Positions 41,915-50,781 of a stretch of 64,000 bases of DNA are shown here, one piece after another (positions within the stretch are counted from its first letter, which is position 1; every line of letters starts with the position of its first letter). Under the pieces are notes generated by a model. That model saw only the letters and a program-made list of their open reading frames with translations, was not told where the DNA came from and searched no databases. A program made the position numbers and the translations under genes. Source of the stretch: Paraburkholderia terricola (lineage in GTDB: Bacteria > Pseudomonadota > Gammaproteobacteria > Burkholderiales > Burkholderiaceae); NCBI RefSeq assembly GCF_900142195.1, contig NZ_FRAB01000016.1, positions 62,001 through 126,000 on the forward strand, in the 5' to 3' direction.

Positions 41915-42805
41915 ATGTCCGCAGTCCCGTCCGCTACCGCCGATCAGAACGCCCCGCTCGAAGCGCGTCTTGCGCGCTTTCCTGCGCAGCAGATCTGGCT
42001 TGCATCGCAACGCGCGGTGAGCTATCGCGAAGCGAACAGCGCCGCAACGAACGCGCTGCCGCTCGTGTTGCTGCACGGTATCGGTTCGGGCGCGGCTTCG
42101 TGGGTGCAGCAATTCGAAACGCTCGGCGACACGCGCCGCGTGATCGCGTGGGATGCGCCGGGTTATGGCGCCTCGACGCCGGTCACGCCTGAATCGCCCG
42201 CGGCCGCAGATTACGCAGCGGTATTGAACGAATGGCTCGACGCGCTCGCCATCGAACGTTGTGTGCTGCTCGGCCATTCACTCGGCGCGATCATCGCGGG
42301 CGCGTTCGCCATGACGCATCCGCGGCGTGTGGCCGGTTTGCTGTTGCTGTCGCCGGCGGGCGGTTATGGCGCGGCATCTGCGGCGGTACGCGAGACGAAA
42401 CGCGCTCAACGCCTCGCGATGATCGAGGCGTTGGGCCCGCAAGGACTCGCCGAAAAACGCGGCGCCACTATGTTGTCCGCCTACGCGAGCGACGAAGCGC
42501 GCGCGTGGGTGCGCTGGAACATGTCGCGCGTGATTCCGCACGGCTACGCCCAGGCGACCCATCTGCTCGCCAACGCCGATCTCGCCGCCGACCTCGTGCG
42601 TTACAGCGGCCGCGTCAACGTAGCCGTCGGCGCCGACGACACCATTACGACGCCCGCAGCCTGCGAACGACTCGCACTGGCGGCGGGCACCCCACTGCAA
42701 GTCGTGCCACGCGCGGGGCACGCCGGCTATATCGAAGCACCCGCCGCGTACACCGCGATCATCGACACGTTCTGCCGCGCGAGCGACGGACAACGGAGCC
42801 AATGA
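41915..42805 (+). CDS. Alpha/beta hydrolase (candidate meta-cleavage product hydrolase)
   Basis: This 296-residue hydrolase has the oxyanion loop L-L-H-G-I-G-S-G, the nucleophile elbow L-G-H-S-L-G-A (Ser122), a likely Asp near V-G-A-D-D-T and His in G-H-A-G-Y. In extradiol pathways a BphD/MhpC-type hydrolase splits the ring-fission product. This gene's position with an extradiol dioxygenase supports that role, but it is an inference. The start at 41915 has AAGGA 4-8 nt upstream. Its stop is followed directly by the IclR start, with no gap. Confidence 0.85.
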   Translation: MSAVPSATADQNAPLEARLARFPAQQIWLASQRAVSYREANSAATNALPLVLLHGIGSGAASWVQQFETLGDTRRVIAWDAPGYGASTPVTPESPAAADYAAVLNEWLDALAIERCVLLGHSLGAIIAGAFAMTHPRRVAGLLLLSPAGGYGAASAAVRETKRAQRLAMIEALGPQGLAEKRGATMLSAYASDEARAWVRWNMSRVIPHGYAQATHLLANADLAADLVRYSGRVNVAVGADDTITTPAACERLALAAGTPLQVVPRAGHAGYIEAPAAYTAIIDTFCRASDGQRSQ

Positions 42806-43714
42806 ATGAAGCCCGACCTGCCCGACACCACGAACGTCAGCCGCGCTGCGGACGACGACCGCATCGGCAACGACAGCGATGCCGGCAACGAAACCGGCTA
42901 TCGCGTGCCCGGTCTCGAACGCGGCCTGAGGATTCTCACGGAGTTTTCGCCGCGCGAGCCCGTTCTCGGCGCACCGGAACTATCGAAGCGCCTGAAGATT
43001 CCTCGCACGACGGTGTTCCGTCTGCTGCAAACGCTCGAATCGCTCGGCTTTCTCGAGCGCGCCGATAAGGATCGCAACTATCGCCTCGGCGTCGCGGTGC
43101 TGCGGCTCGGTTTCGAATATCTGAGCTCGCTCGAATTGACCGACCTCGGCCTGCCGATCATCGAAGCCTTGCGCGACGAGACCGGCTTGACCAGCCATAT
43201 CGTGATTCGCGATGGGCGCGACGTCGTGTTCGTCGCCAAGGCGCAAAGCCACGCGCCGATTTTCAGTTCGGTGAAGGTCAACGTCGGCACCCGTTTGCCG
43301 GCTCACGCGACGACGCATGGTCAGGTGCTGATGGGCGACATGACGCTCGACGAGTTGAAGAAGCTCTATCCCGAGCCCGAACTCGAACGCTTCACCAAAC
43401 AGACGCCCGTCACCGTCGACGATTTATACGAGCGCATTCGCGACGACGCACGGCGCGGTTTCGCGATCAGCGAGTCGTCGTTCGAGCGCGGCATTTCAGT
43501 GGTCAGCGCGCCGGTGCGCAACGACACGGGCCGCATCGTCGCCGTGATCACGACAACGATTCCGCGCCACGAGATCGGCGCGTCGCTGCTCGACAGCGGG
43601 TTGATCGACAAGGTCCGCCGCGCCGCCGGCGAACTCTCGCAGCGGCTCAATCACCGGCCCAAGAGCGGGCCGGATGCGGGCAGCAAATACATGAAGGCAT
43701 TGGGGCTCCGATGA
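42806..43714 (+). CDS. IclR-family transcriptional regulator (in-operon copy)
   Basis: This 302-residue IclR protein has a winged helix (I-P-R-T-T-V-F-R-L-L-Q-T-L-E) and an effector domain (V-F-V-A-K-A-Q-S-H-A-P, then R-G-I-S-V-V-S-A-P-V). It is strikingly similar along its length to the IclR protein encoded at 36204, indicating duplication. It lies inside the catabolic transcript, immediately after the hydrolase, and its stop overlaps the next SDR start by 4 nt. It is the best candidate for local control at the palindromes in the porin interval (inference). Confidence 0.9.
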   Translation: MKPDLPDTTNVSRAADDDRIGNDSDAGNETGYRVPGLERGLRILTEFSPREPVLGAPELSKRLKIPRTTVFRLLQTLESLGFLERADKDRNYRLGVAVLRLGFEYLSSLELTDLGLPIIEALRDETGLTSHIVIRDGRDVVFVAKAQSHAPIFSSVKVNVGTRLPAHATTHGQVLMGDMTLDELKKLYPEPELERFTKQTPVTVDDLYERIRDDARRGFAISESSFERGISVVSAPVRNDTGRIVAVITTTIPRHEIGASLLDSGLIDKVRRAAGELSQRLNHRPKSGPDAGSKYMKALGLR

Positions 43715-44508
43715 TTGAAATCGATTTGACCGGGCAGGTCGCGGTGGTGACGGGCGGTTCGTCCGGCATCGGCCTCGCAACCGCCGAACTGTTTCTGCGC
43801 GCAGGCGCGTCGGTTGCGATTTGCGGCCGCGACAGCGAACGTCTCGCGCAAGCGGAAGCCGCGCTGAACACCCGGTTCCCGCAAGCGCAACTGCTGGCGC
43901 AAGCCTGCAACGTACTGAATGCCGCCGACGTGAACGCGTTCGCGCAAGCCGTGCAAGCGCGCTTCGGCCGTACCGACATGCTGGTGAACAACGCGGGCCA
44001 GGGCCGCGTGTCGACCTTCGCCGACACCACCGACGAAGCCTGGCGCGAAGAGCTCGATCTGAAGTACTTCAGCGTGATCCGCCCGACTCGCGCGTTCCTG
44101 CCGATGCTGCGCGACGCGGCCAACCCTTCGGTGGTGTGCGTGAACTCGCTGCTCGCGCTGCAACCGGAACCGCACATGGTCGCGACATCGTCGGCGCGTG
44201 CGGGCGTGCTGAGCCTCATCAAGTCGCTCGCGGCGGAACTCGCGCCGCAACGCATCCGCGTGAATTCGATTCTGATCGGCATCGTCGAATCGGGGCAATG
44301 GCGCCGCCGCTACGCGAAAGAGGCGCAGCCGGGCCAGAGCTGGGACGACTGGACCGCCGAACTGGCGCGCAAGAAAAACATTCCGCTGGGCCGCTTCGGC
44401 AAACCCGAAGAAGCCGCTCAAGCGCTCTTTTATCTGGCTACGACGCTGTCGTCCTATACGACGGGCAGCCACATCGATGTTTCTGGAGGCGTTGCACGAC
44501 ATGTCTAA
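43711..44508 (+). CDS. SDR-fold protein lacking the canonical Tyr/Lys catalytic pair (265 aa)
   Basis: The cofactor loop T-G-G-S-S-G-I-G and the N-N-A-G motif show an intact Rossmann fold, and the C-terminal S-G-G-V-A is family-like. In the catalytic helix the usual Y-S-A-S-K is replaced by T-S-S-A-R, so the active Tyr and Lys appear to be absent. It may be a non-redox or structural SDR, or use other residues. The start overlaps the IclR stop (ATGA), and the stop overlaps the ThDP gene by 8 nt. I place it in the pathway by context only. Confidence 0.8.
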   Translation: MIEIDLTGQVAVVTGGSSGIGLATAELFLRAGASVAICGRDSERLAQAEAALNTRFPQAQLLAQACNVLNAADVNAFAQAVQARFGRTDMLVNNAGQGRVSTFADTTDEAWREELDLKYFSVIRPTRAFLPMLRDAANPSVVCVNSLLALQPEPHMVATSSARAGVLSLIKSLAAELAPQRIRVNSILIGIVESGQWRRRYAKEAQPGQSWDDWTAELARKKNIPLGRFGKPEEAAQALFYLATTLSSYTTGSHIDVSGGVARHV

Positions 44509-46159
44509 CACAACCACCGTCGGCGAACTGATCGCCGCTTTTCTCGAGCAGTGCGGGGTGCATACCGCATTCGGCGTGATCTCGATCCACAACATGCCGA
44601 TCCTCGACGCGATCCATCAACGCGGCCAGATCCGCTACGTCGGCGCGCGCGGCGAAGCGGGCGCGGTGAACATGGCCGATGGTCTCGCGCGCGTTTCCGG
44701 CGGACTCGGCGTCGCGTTCACCAGCACCGGCACGGCCGCGGGCAACGCAGCGGGCGCGATGGTCGAGGCATTGACCGCGGGCACCGCGCTGCTGCACATC
44801 ACCGGTCAGATCGAGACCGAATACCTCGATAAAGATCTCGCGTATATCCACGAAGCGCCCGATCAACTGTCGATGCTGCAATCGATCTCGAAGGCCGCGT
44901 TTCGCGTGCGTTCCGTTGAAACCGCGTTGCCGACCATCCGCGAAGCCGTGCGCGTCGCGCAAACCGCGCCGAGCGGCCCGGTCAGCGTCGAGATTCCCAT
45001 CGACATTCAGGCCGCCCAAATCGAATGGCCCGCCGATCTGGCCGCGCCGCACGTCAGCACGCTCACGCATTCCAGCGAGCGCGTCGCGCAACTCGCCGAG
45101 CAACTGGCGAAGGCGAAACGTCCGCTCTTGTGGCTCGGCGGCGGCACGCGCCATGCGCGCGCGGCGGTCGAGCGCATGGTCGCGTTGGGCTTTGGCGTCG
45201 TGACCAGCGTGCAGGGCCGCGGCGTGCTGCCGGAAGATCATCCGGCAACGCTCGGCGCGTTCAACGTGCACGCCGCGGTCGAAAGCTTCTACAAGACGTG
45301 CGACGCGCTGCTGGTGGTCGGTTCGCGTCTGCGTGGCAATGAAACGCTGAAGTACAGGCTGGCGCTGCCGCAGCCGCTGTATCGCATCGATGCCGATGCG
45401 CTCGCCGACAACCGCGGCTATCGCAACGACATGTTCGTGCACGGCGACGCGTCGGCGGTGCTGGAGGAACTCGCGACGTTGCTCGAAGGGCGCGTGAAGG
45501 TCGATCCGGCCTTCGCACAGGATCTCGCGGCGGCGCGCGAAAGCGCGCTCGCCGATGTGGCGCGAGGGCTCGGCCCGTACAAGCGCCTCGTCGACGCGCT
45601 GCAAAAGGCCGTGGGCCGCGACTACAACTGGGTGCGCGACGTGACGATCTCGAACAGCACGTGGGGCAACCGCATGCTGAAGATCTTCTCGCCGCGCGCG
45701 GGCGTTCACGCGCTCGGCGGCGGTATCGGCCAGGGCATGCAGATGGGCATCGGCGCGGCGCTCGCGGGCAGCGCCGCGAAAACCGTGTGCCTCGTCGGCG
45801 ACGGCGGCTTGATGGTGAACGTCGGCGAACTCGCGACGGCCGTGCAGGAAAACGCCAACGTGATGATCGTGCTGATGAACGACCAGTGCTACGGCGTGAT
45901 CCGCAACATCCAGGACGCGCAATACGGCGGCCGCCGCTGCTATGTCGATCTGCACCAGCCGGATTTCGCGCAGTTCTGCGAGAGCCTGAAGCTCACGCAC
46001 TACCGCATCCAATCGCTCGATCAGGCCGAGGAGATCATTCGCGAGGGCATGGCGAAAACCGGCCCCGTGCTCGTGGAAGTGGACATGCTGTCGGTCGGTT
46101 CGTTCGCCAGCGCATTCGCCGGTCCGCCGGTCAAGGAACAGGAGCCGCAGCATGCGTGA
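44501..46159 (+). CDS. Thiamine-diphosphate-dependent enzyme (ALS/BFDC-like, 552 aa)
   Basis: This three-domain ThDP enzyme has catalytic Glu52 in [10 protein letters not shown] and a ThDP-Mg motif G-D-G-G followed about 25 residues later by M-N-D-Q-C-Y-G. The layout matches the acetolactate synthase/benzoylformate decarboxylase superfamily. It would decarboxylate or ligate a 2-oxo acid from the pathway. The acceptor is unknown. I chose the ATG at 44501 (GGAGG about 12 nt upstream); 44477 is an alternative. It overlaps both neighbours by 8 nt. Confidence 0.88.
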   Translation: MSNTTTVGELIAAFLEQCGVHTAFGVISIHNMPILDAIHQRGQIRYVGARGEAGAVNMADGLARVSGGLGVAFTSTGTAAGNAAGAMVEALTAGTALLHITGQIETEYLDKDLAYIHEAPDQLSMLQSISKAAFRVRSVETALPTIREAVRVAQTAPSGPVSVEIPIDIQAAQIEWPADLAAPHVSTLTHSSERVAQLAEQLAKAKRPLLWLGGGTRHARAAVERMVALGFGVVTSVQGRGVLPEDHPATLGAFNVHAAVESFYKTCDALLVVGSRLRGNETLKYRLALPQPLYRIDADALADNRGYRNDMFVHGDASAVLEELATLLEGRVKVDPAFAQDLAAARESALADVARGLGPYKRLVDALQKAVGRDYNWVRDVTISNSTWGNRMLKIFSPRAGVHALGGGIGQGMQMGIGAALAGSAAKTVCLVGDGGLMVNVGELATAVQENANVMIVLMNDQCYGVIRNIQDAQYGGRRCYVDLHQPDFAQFCESLKLTHYRIQSLDQAEEIIREGMAKTGPVLVEVDMLSVGSFASAFAGPPVKEQEPQHA

Positions 46160-46982
46160 GGCCGATTACGCCGGGCGCCACGCTCCCGTCGATGTCGCCA
46201 TGATCGGCTTCGGCGCGATCGGCCAGGCGGTGTACCGCTCGGTTGAAGCCGACCCGGCCGTGCGGGTGTCGCACGTGATCGTGCCGCAGCGGCATATGGC
46301 GGCGGTGCGCGAAGTGGTGGGCGCGTCCGTGGACGTGGTGGCGTCCGTTTCCGCATTGAGCAGCCAGCCGCACTTCGCGCTCGAATGCGCGGGACATAGC
46401 GCGTTGATCGATCACGTGGTGCCGTTGCTCAGAGGCGGCACGGACTGCGCGGTGGCGTCGATCGGCGCGCTCTCCGACATGATGCTGCTGGACGCGTTGT
46501 CCGCCGCCGCCGATGAAGGCGACGCGACCTTGACGCTGCTCTCCGGCGCGATCGGCGGCATGGATGCGCTGGCGGCGGCCAGGCTCGGCGGCCTCGACGA
46601 AGTGCTGTACACCGGGCGCAAGCCGCCCACCGGCTGGCTCGGCACGCCCGCGGAACAGGTCTGCGATCTGTACGCGCTAGGCGAACAGCAGGTGATCTTC
46701 GAAGGCAGCGCACGCGAAGCGGCGCGCCTGTACCCGAAGAACGCCAACGTCGCCGCAACGATTGCGTTGGCCGGCCTCGGTCTCGACCACACCTCGGTGC
46801 GGCTGATCGCCGATCCGAAGGTGACGCGCAACGTGCATCGCATCGTGGCGCGCGGCGCATTCGGCGAAATGTCGCTGGAAATGTGCGGCAAGCCGCTGCC
46901 GGACAACCCCAAGACGTCCGCATTGACCGCGTACAGCGCGATCCGTGCATTACGCAATCGCGCGGCGCGCTGCGTGATTTAA
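46152..46982 (+). CDS. L-aspartate-dehydrogenase-like NAD(P)-dependent enzyme (276 aa)
   Basis: The N-terminal Rossmann motif is [11 protein letters not shown], and the C-terminal domain has the aspartate-dehydrogenase pattern [14 protein letters not shown]. True aspartate dehydrogenase (NadX) interconverts aspartate and oxaloacetate with ammonia, but no NAD-synthesis genes are near and the gene is locked into the catabolic transcript by an 8-nt overlap with the ThDP gene. I infer a related imine/amine step on a pathway intermediate. It could still be NadX-like. Confidence 0.75.
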   Translation: MREADYAGRHAPVDVAMIGFGAIGQAVYRSVEADPAVRVSHVIVPQRHMAAVREVVGASVDVVASVSALSSQPHFALECAGHSALIDHVVPLLRGGTDCAVASIGALSDMMLLDALSAAADEGDATLTLLSGAIGGMDALAAARLGGLDEVLYTGRKPPTGWLGTPAEQVCDLYALGEQQVIFEGSAREAARLYPKNANVAATIALAGLGLDHTSVRLIADPKVTRNVHRIVARGAFGEMSLEMCGKPLPDNPKTSALTAYSAIRALRNRAARCVI

Positions 46983-47014
46983 GACCCTGGCTGAAGCAAA
47001 CCGGAACGACCGAC

Positions 47015-48505
47015 ATGACTCACTTCGATACCCGTCTCGTGCCTACCGGCGATATTTTCATCGGCGGGGAATGGCGGCAAGGGCGCGGCAAGCCCTACCA
47101 AAGCCTGTATCCGGCGGATCAGTCGGTCAACATGGAAATCTCGACGGCCAATGCCGACGACGCCCGCGAAGCCGTGGAAGCCGCCGACGCCGCGTGGCGC
47201 AAGGCGGATTGGTCGGGCTTGAAGCCGCATCAGCGTGCGCTGATTCTGTACCGCATCGCCGATCTGATCATGGCGCATCACGAAGCGCTCGCGCAATTGC
47301 AGCGTCGCGACAACGGCAAACCGATCGGCGAGACGCGTGTGCTGGTGGCAAGCGCGGCCAACACGTTCCGCTACTTCGCCGCATGCCTCGAAACGCTCGA
47401 CGAGGAAGTCACGCCCTCGCGCGGCGACTATCTGACGATGAGTATTTACGAACCGATCGGCGTGATCGCCGCGATTACGCCGTGGAATTCGCCGATCGCA
47501 TCGGATGCGCAAAAGCTCGCGCCGGCGCTGGCGGGTGGCAATGCGGTGGTGTTGAAGCCCGCCGAAGTGACGCCGCTGATCTCCCTGGCGCTGGCTCGCC
47601 TCTGCGAGCAAGCCGGTGTGCCGAAGGGCGTCGTAAGCGTGCTGCCGGGCAAGGGCTCGGTGATCGGCGACGTGCTGGTGCGTCATCCGCTGGTGAAGAA
47701 AGTGTCGTTCACGGGCGGCACCGAAGTGGGCCGCGGCATCGCGCGCATTGCGGCGGACAAGCTGATGCCGGTGTCGCTCGAACTCGGCGGCAAGTCGCCG
47801 ACCATCGTGTTCGACGACGCCGATCTCGATCATGCGGTGAACGGCGTGCTGTACGGCATTTTCAGTTCGTCGGGCGAGGCGTGCATCGCGGGATCGCGTC
47901 TGTTCGTGCAGCGCTCGATTTACGACGTGTTCATGAAGCGTCTCGTCGAGGGCGCGCGCAAGCTGCGCGTGGGCGATCCGTCGCGTGCGGAAACGCAGAT
48001 GGGGCCGCTCATTACCGCGGCGCATCGCGAAACGGTCGAGCGTTACGTCGCGTTGGGCCTGGAAGAAGGCGGCCGCTTGTTGTGCGGCGGCGAGCGCCCG
48101 GTCGGCGAGGGGCGCGAGCAAGGCACTTACTTTCAGCCGACCATTCTCGAAGGCCTCACGAATAACGCCCGCATCTGCCAGGAAGAAATCTTCGGCCCGG
48201 TGCTGGTCGCGATGCCGTTCGACGACGAAGCGTCGCTGCTGGAAGAAGCGAACGACAGCGTATTCGGTCTCGCCGCCGGCATCTGGACGCGCGATTACAA
48301 GCGCGCTTACCGGGTCGCCCGCGCGCTCGAAGCCGGCACCATCTGGATCAACACCTACAAGCTGTTCTCGATCTCCACACCGTTCAGCGGCTGGAAAGAG
48401 AGCGGCATGGGGCGCGAGAAGGGCCGTCTCGGCATCCGCGAATACATGCAGCAGAAGAGCCTCTACTGGGGCTTGAACGACGCGCCGCTGGCGTGGGCGA
48501 ATTGA
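47015..48505 (+). CDS. Aldehyde dehydrogenase (496 aa)
   Basis: This class of NAD(P)-dependent enzyme is recognised by I-T-P-W-N-S-P, the glycine-rich F-T-G-G-T-E-V-G, catalytic Glu in L-E-L-G-G-K-S-P and catalytic Cys290 in G-E-A-C-I-A-G-S-R. It would oxidise an aldehyde from the pathway, possibly the product of the ThDP enzyme, to an acid. The start at 47015 lies 32 nt after the AspDH-like stop. The VOC gene follows after 27 nt. The length is standard for the family. Confidence 0.92.
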   Translation: MTHFDTRLVPTGDIFIGGEWRQGRGKPYQSLYPADQSVNMEISTANADDAREAVEAADAAWRKADWSGLKPHQRALILYRIADLIMAHHEALAQLQRRDNGKPIGETRVLVASAANTFRYFAACLETLDEEVTPSRGDYLTMSIYEPIGVIAAITPWNSPIASDAQKLAPALAGGNAVVLKPAEVTPLISLALARLCEQAGVPKGVVSVLPGKGSVIGDVLVRHPLVKKVSFTGGTEVGRGIARIAADKLMPVSLELGGKSPTIVFDDADLDHAVNGVLYGIFSSSGEACIAGSRLFVQRSIYDVFMKRLVEGARKLRVGDPSRAETQMGPLITAAHRETVERYVALGLEEGGRLLCGGERPVGEGREQGTYFQPTILEGLTNNARICQEEIFGPVLVAMPFDDEASLLEEANDSVFGLAAGIWTRDYKRAYRVARALEAGTIWINTYKLFSISTPFSGWKESGMGREKGRLGIREYMQQKSLYWGLNDAPLAWAN

Positions 48506-48532
48506 AGACGCAAGATACGCAAGAGGCATGTT

Positions 48533-49498
48533 ATGACGATTCTCGGCATTGAACAGATTATTTACGGCGTGACGGATCTCGCTACCTGTCGCCGCTTTTT
48601 CGCGGACTGGGGCTTGAAGGAAGTCGCGCACGATGAAACGCATGCGCGCTTCGAAACGCTGAACGGCTGCACGGTTCTCCTGGCCGATGCGAGCGACCCG
48701 TCGCTGCCGCCCGCGTTCGAAGAAGGGCCGACGCTGCGCGAAGTGACGTGGGGCGTCGCGACGCAAGCGGAACTCGACGAACTGCGCGGCCGCTTCGCCG
48801 GCCAGCCCGGCCACTTCGAAACCGGCGACGCCGTCGGTTGCATCGACCCGAACGGCATGGCGATTCGCGTGGAAGTGACTCGCAAACGGGTGCTCGATAT
48901 TCACGGTTCGCCTTCGAACGTATGGGGCCAAACGCTGCGCGTCGATCAACCGTCGCCGATTTACGAGCGTGCCGAACCGGTCGAAGTGGGTCACGTCGTG
49001 TTCTTCACGAACTGTCTCGCGGAACAGGAAAAGTTCTACCAGGACCTGCTCGGCTTCGAAACATCGGATCGCTATCCGGGCCGCGGCGCATTCATGCGCT
49101 GCGCGCCGCACGGCGGCCACCACGATATTTTCCTGCTGGCGCTGCCGGGCGGCAAACGCGGTTTGAATCACGTCGCGTTCACCGTGCGCGATATCCACGA
49201 AGTATTCGGCGGCGGCATGCACATCAGCCGTTGCGGTTGGGATACGCAACTCGGGCCGGGGCGTCATCCGGTTTCGTCGGCGTACTTCTGGTACTTCCAG
49301 AATCCGGCCGGCGGCCTGATCGAGTACTACGCCGACGAAGACCAGCTCACGCCCGAATGGCAGCCGCGCGATTTCGAACCCGGCCCGACCGTGTTCGCCG
49401 AATGGGCGATCGACGGCGGCATCGACGGCAATACGCGTCGCCAGAAAAACGCGCAAGCGCCGGAGGGCAAGTTCATGACGGAGCGCAAAAATGACTGA
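48533..49498 (+). CDS. Two-domain VOC-family extradiol dioxygenase (321 aa)
   Basis: Two glyoxalase/extradiol (VOC) repeats are visible. The iron site fits the 2-His-1-carboxylate pattern: His154 in V-G-H-V-V-F, His213 in L-N-H-V-A-F and Glu264 in G-G-L-I-E-Y-Y-A. These are close in spacing to the three ligands of BphC-type type I extradiol dioxygenases. It would open a catechol ring by meta cleavage. The tail after residue 295 is hydrophilic. The stop overlaps the FAD-reductase start by 8 nt, as expected if the oxygenase parts are expressed together. Confidence 0.85.
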   Translation: MTILGIEQIIYGVTDLATCRRFFADWGLKEVAHDETHARFETLNGCTVLLADASDPSLPPAFEEGPTLREVTWGVATQAELDELRGRFAGQPGHFETGDAVGCIDPNGMAIRVEVTRKRVLDIHGSPSNVWGQTLRVDQPSPIYERAEPVEVGHVVFFTNCLAEQEKFYQDLLGFETSDRYPGRGAFMRCAPHGGHHDIFLLALPGGKRGLNHVAFTVRDIHEVFGGGMHISRCGWDTQLGPGRHPVSSAYFWYFQNPAGGLIEYYADEDQLTPEWQPRDFEPGPTVFAEWAIDGGIDGNTRRQKNAQAPEGKFMTERKND

Positions 49499-50756
49499 CG
49501 CTGCCACGGAAAAGGCCCTGGCCGCGCACGCCGGACTCGAAGCGCCGCGCACCATCGTCGTGATCGGCGGCGGCCAGGCGGCCGGTTGGGTCGTGAAGAC
49601 ATTGCGCAAGGAAGGCTTCGACGGCCGCCTCGTGATGATCGCCGACGAGGTTCATCTGCCGTACGAGCGCCCGCCGTTGTCGAAGGCCGTGCTGGCGGGC
49701 GAGGCGGATATCGACACCGTGCGGCTCGTCAAGCCCGACGATTTCGCCGCGCTCAACGTCGAGGCATGGCAACCCGATCGCGCGACGTCGATCGATCGCG
49801 AGCAACGCATCGTGCGCACGCAAGCGGGCCGTGAAGTGCAATACGACCGTCTGGTGATCGCCACGGGCGGCGCGGCGCGCCGCTTGCCGGACTCGCTCGT
49901 CAAGACCTCGCACATCGCCTATCTGCGGACGCTCGACGAAGCCGTGGCTTTAGGCGAACGGCTGCGCGCCAGCAAGCGCGTGCTCGTCGTGGGCGGCGGC
50001 TGGATCGGCCTCGAAGTCGCGGCCACCGCGCGCAAGCTCGGCGTGAATGCAACGGTGGTGGAGGGCGCGCGGCGTCTGTGCGCCCGCTCGTTGCCGCCAA
50101 TGGTGTCCGACTTCCTGCTCGACCTGCATCGCGCGAACGGCGTGGACGTGCGTTTGCACGCATCGCTGGTGTCGATCACGGATCATCCGAACGACGCCAG
50201 CCGCATCCGCGCGACGTTCGCGGACGGCTCGACCGTGGATGCCGATTTCGCGGTCGCCGGTATCGGTCTCACGCCGCACACGGCGCTGGCGGAAGCCGCG
50301 GGCGTGAAGGTGGAAGACGGCATCGTGGTCGATCATTTCGGCGCGACCGACGATCCGCGCATTTTCGCGTGCGGCGACGTCGCCAATCATCCGAGCGCGT
50401 GGCTCAAGCGCCGCGTGCGGCTCGAATCGTGGGCCAATGCGCAGAACCAGGCGATCGCCGCGGCAAAGGCGCTGCTCGGCACGTTCGAACCGTATGCGGA
50501 CATTCCGTGGTTCTGGTCCGATCAGTACGACGTGAATCTGCAAATTCTCGGCGACATTCCGGGCGACGCGCAACTGGCTGTACGCGGCGACCTGCCGGGC
50601 AAGAACGCCACGCTTTTCCATCTGGAAGACAACGCGATTCGCGGCGTGATCGCCATCAACAATCCACGCGAACTGAAGCTCTCGCGCAAGTGGATGAACC
50701 AAGGCCGGACCATCGACCTTGCCACACTGACCGACGCCACCACGGCGCTTGCCTAA
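49491..50756 (+). CDS. FAD-dependent ferredoxin reductase of the oxygenase system (421 aa)
   Basis: This NAD(P)H-FAD oxidoreductase has an N-terminal FAD loop V-I-G-G-G-Q-A-A-G and a second NAD loop V-L-V-V-G-G-G-W-I-G-L-E-V-A, followed by a C-terminal reductase domain. It matches reductases such as BphA4/CamA that pass electrons from NAD(P)H to a ferredoxin. It completes the three-component system with the Rieske ferredoxin (38795) and oxygenase (39471). It starts inside the VOC gene by 8 nt. The MFS gene follows after 25 nt. Confidence 0.9.
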   Translation: MTDAATEKALAAHAGLEAPRTIVVIGGGQAAGWVVKTLRKEGFDGRLVMIADEVHLPYERPPLSKAVLAGEADIDTVRLVKPDDFAALNVEAWQPDRATSIDREQRIVRTQAGREVQYDRLVIATGGAARRLPDSLVKTSHIAYLRTLDEAVALGERLRASKRVLVVGGGWIGLEVAATARKLGVNATVVEGARRLCARSLPPMVSDFLLDLHRANGVDVRLHASLVSITDHPNDASRIRATFADGSTVDADFAVAGIGLTPHTALAEAAGVKVEDGIVVDHFGATDDPRIFACGDVANHPSAWLKRRVRLESWANAQNQAIAAAKALLGTFEPYADIPWFWSDQYDVNLQILGDIPGDAQLAVRGDLPGKNATLFHLEDNAIRGVIAINNPRELKLSRKWMNQGRTIDLATLTDATTALA

Positions 50757-50781
50757 CTACACCTACGGACGGGACAACGGC

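Noticed and set aside
44438..46153. 571-codon open frame on the minus strand
   Set aside because: It is the antisense shadow of the ThDP enzyme gene, whose motifs and overlaps with neighbours are clear.
46979..49609. 876-codon open frame on the minus strand
   Set aside because: It runs antisense through the aldehyde dehydrogenase, extradiol dioxygenase and reductase genes, is rich in Arg/His/Ala like other shadow frames in high-GC DNA, and shows no domain.
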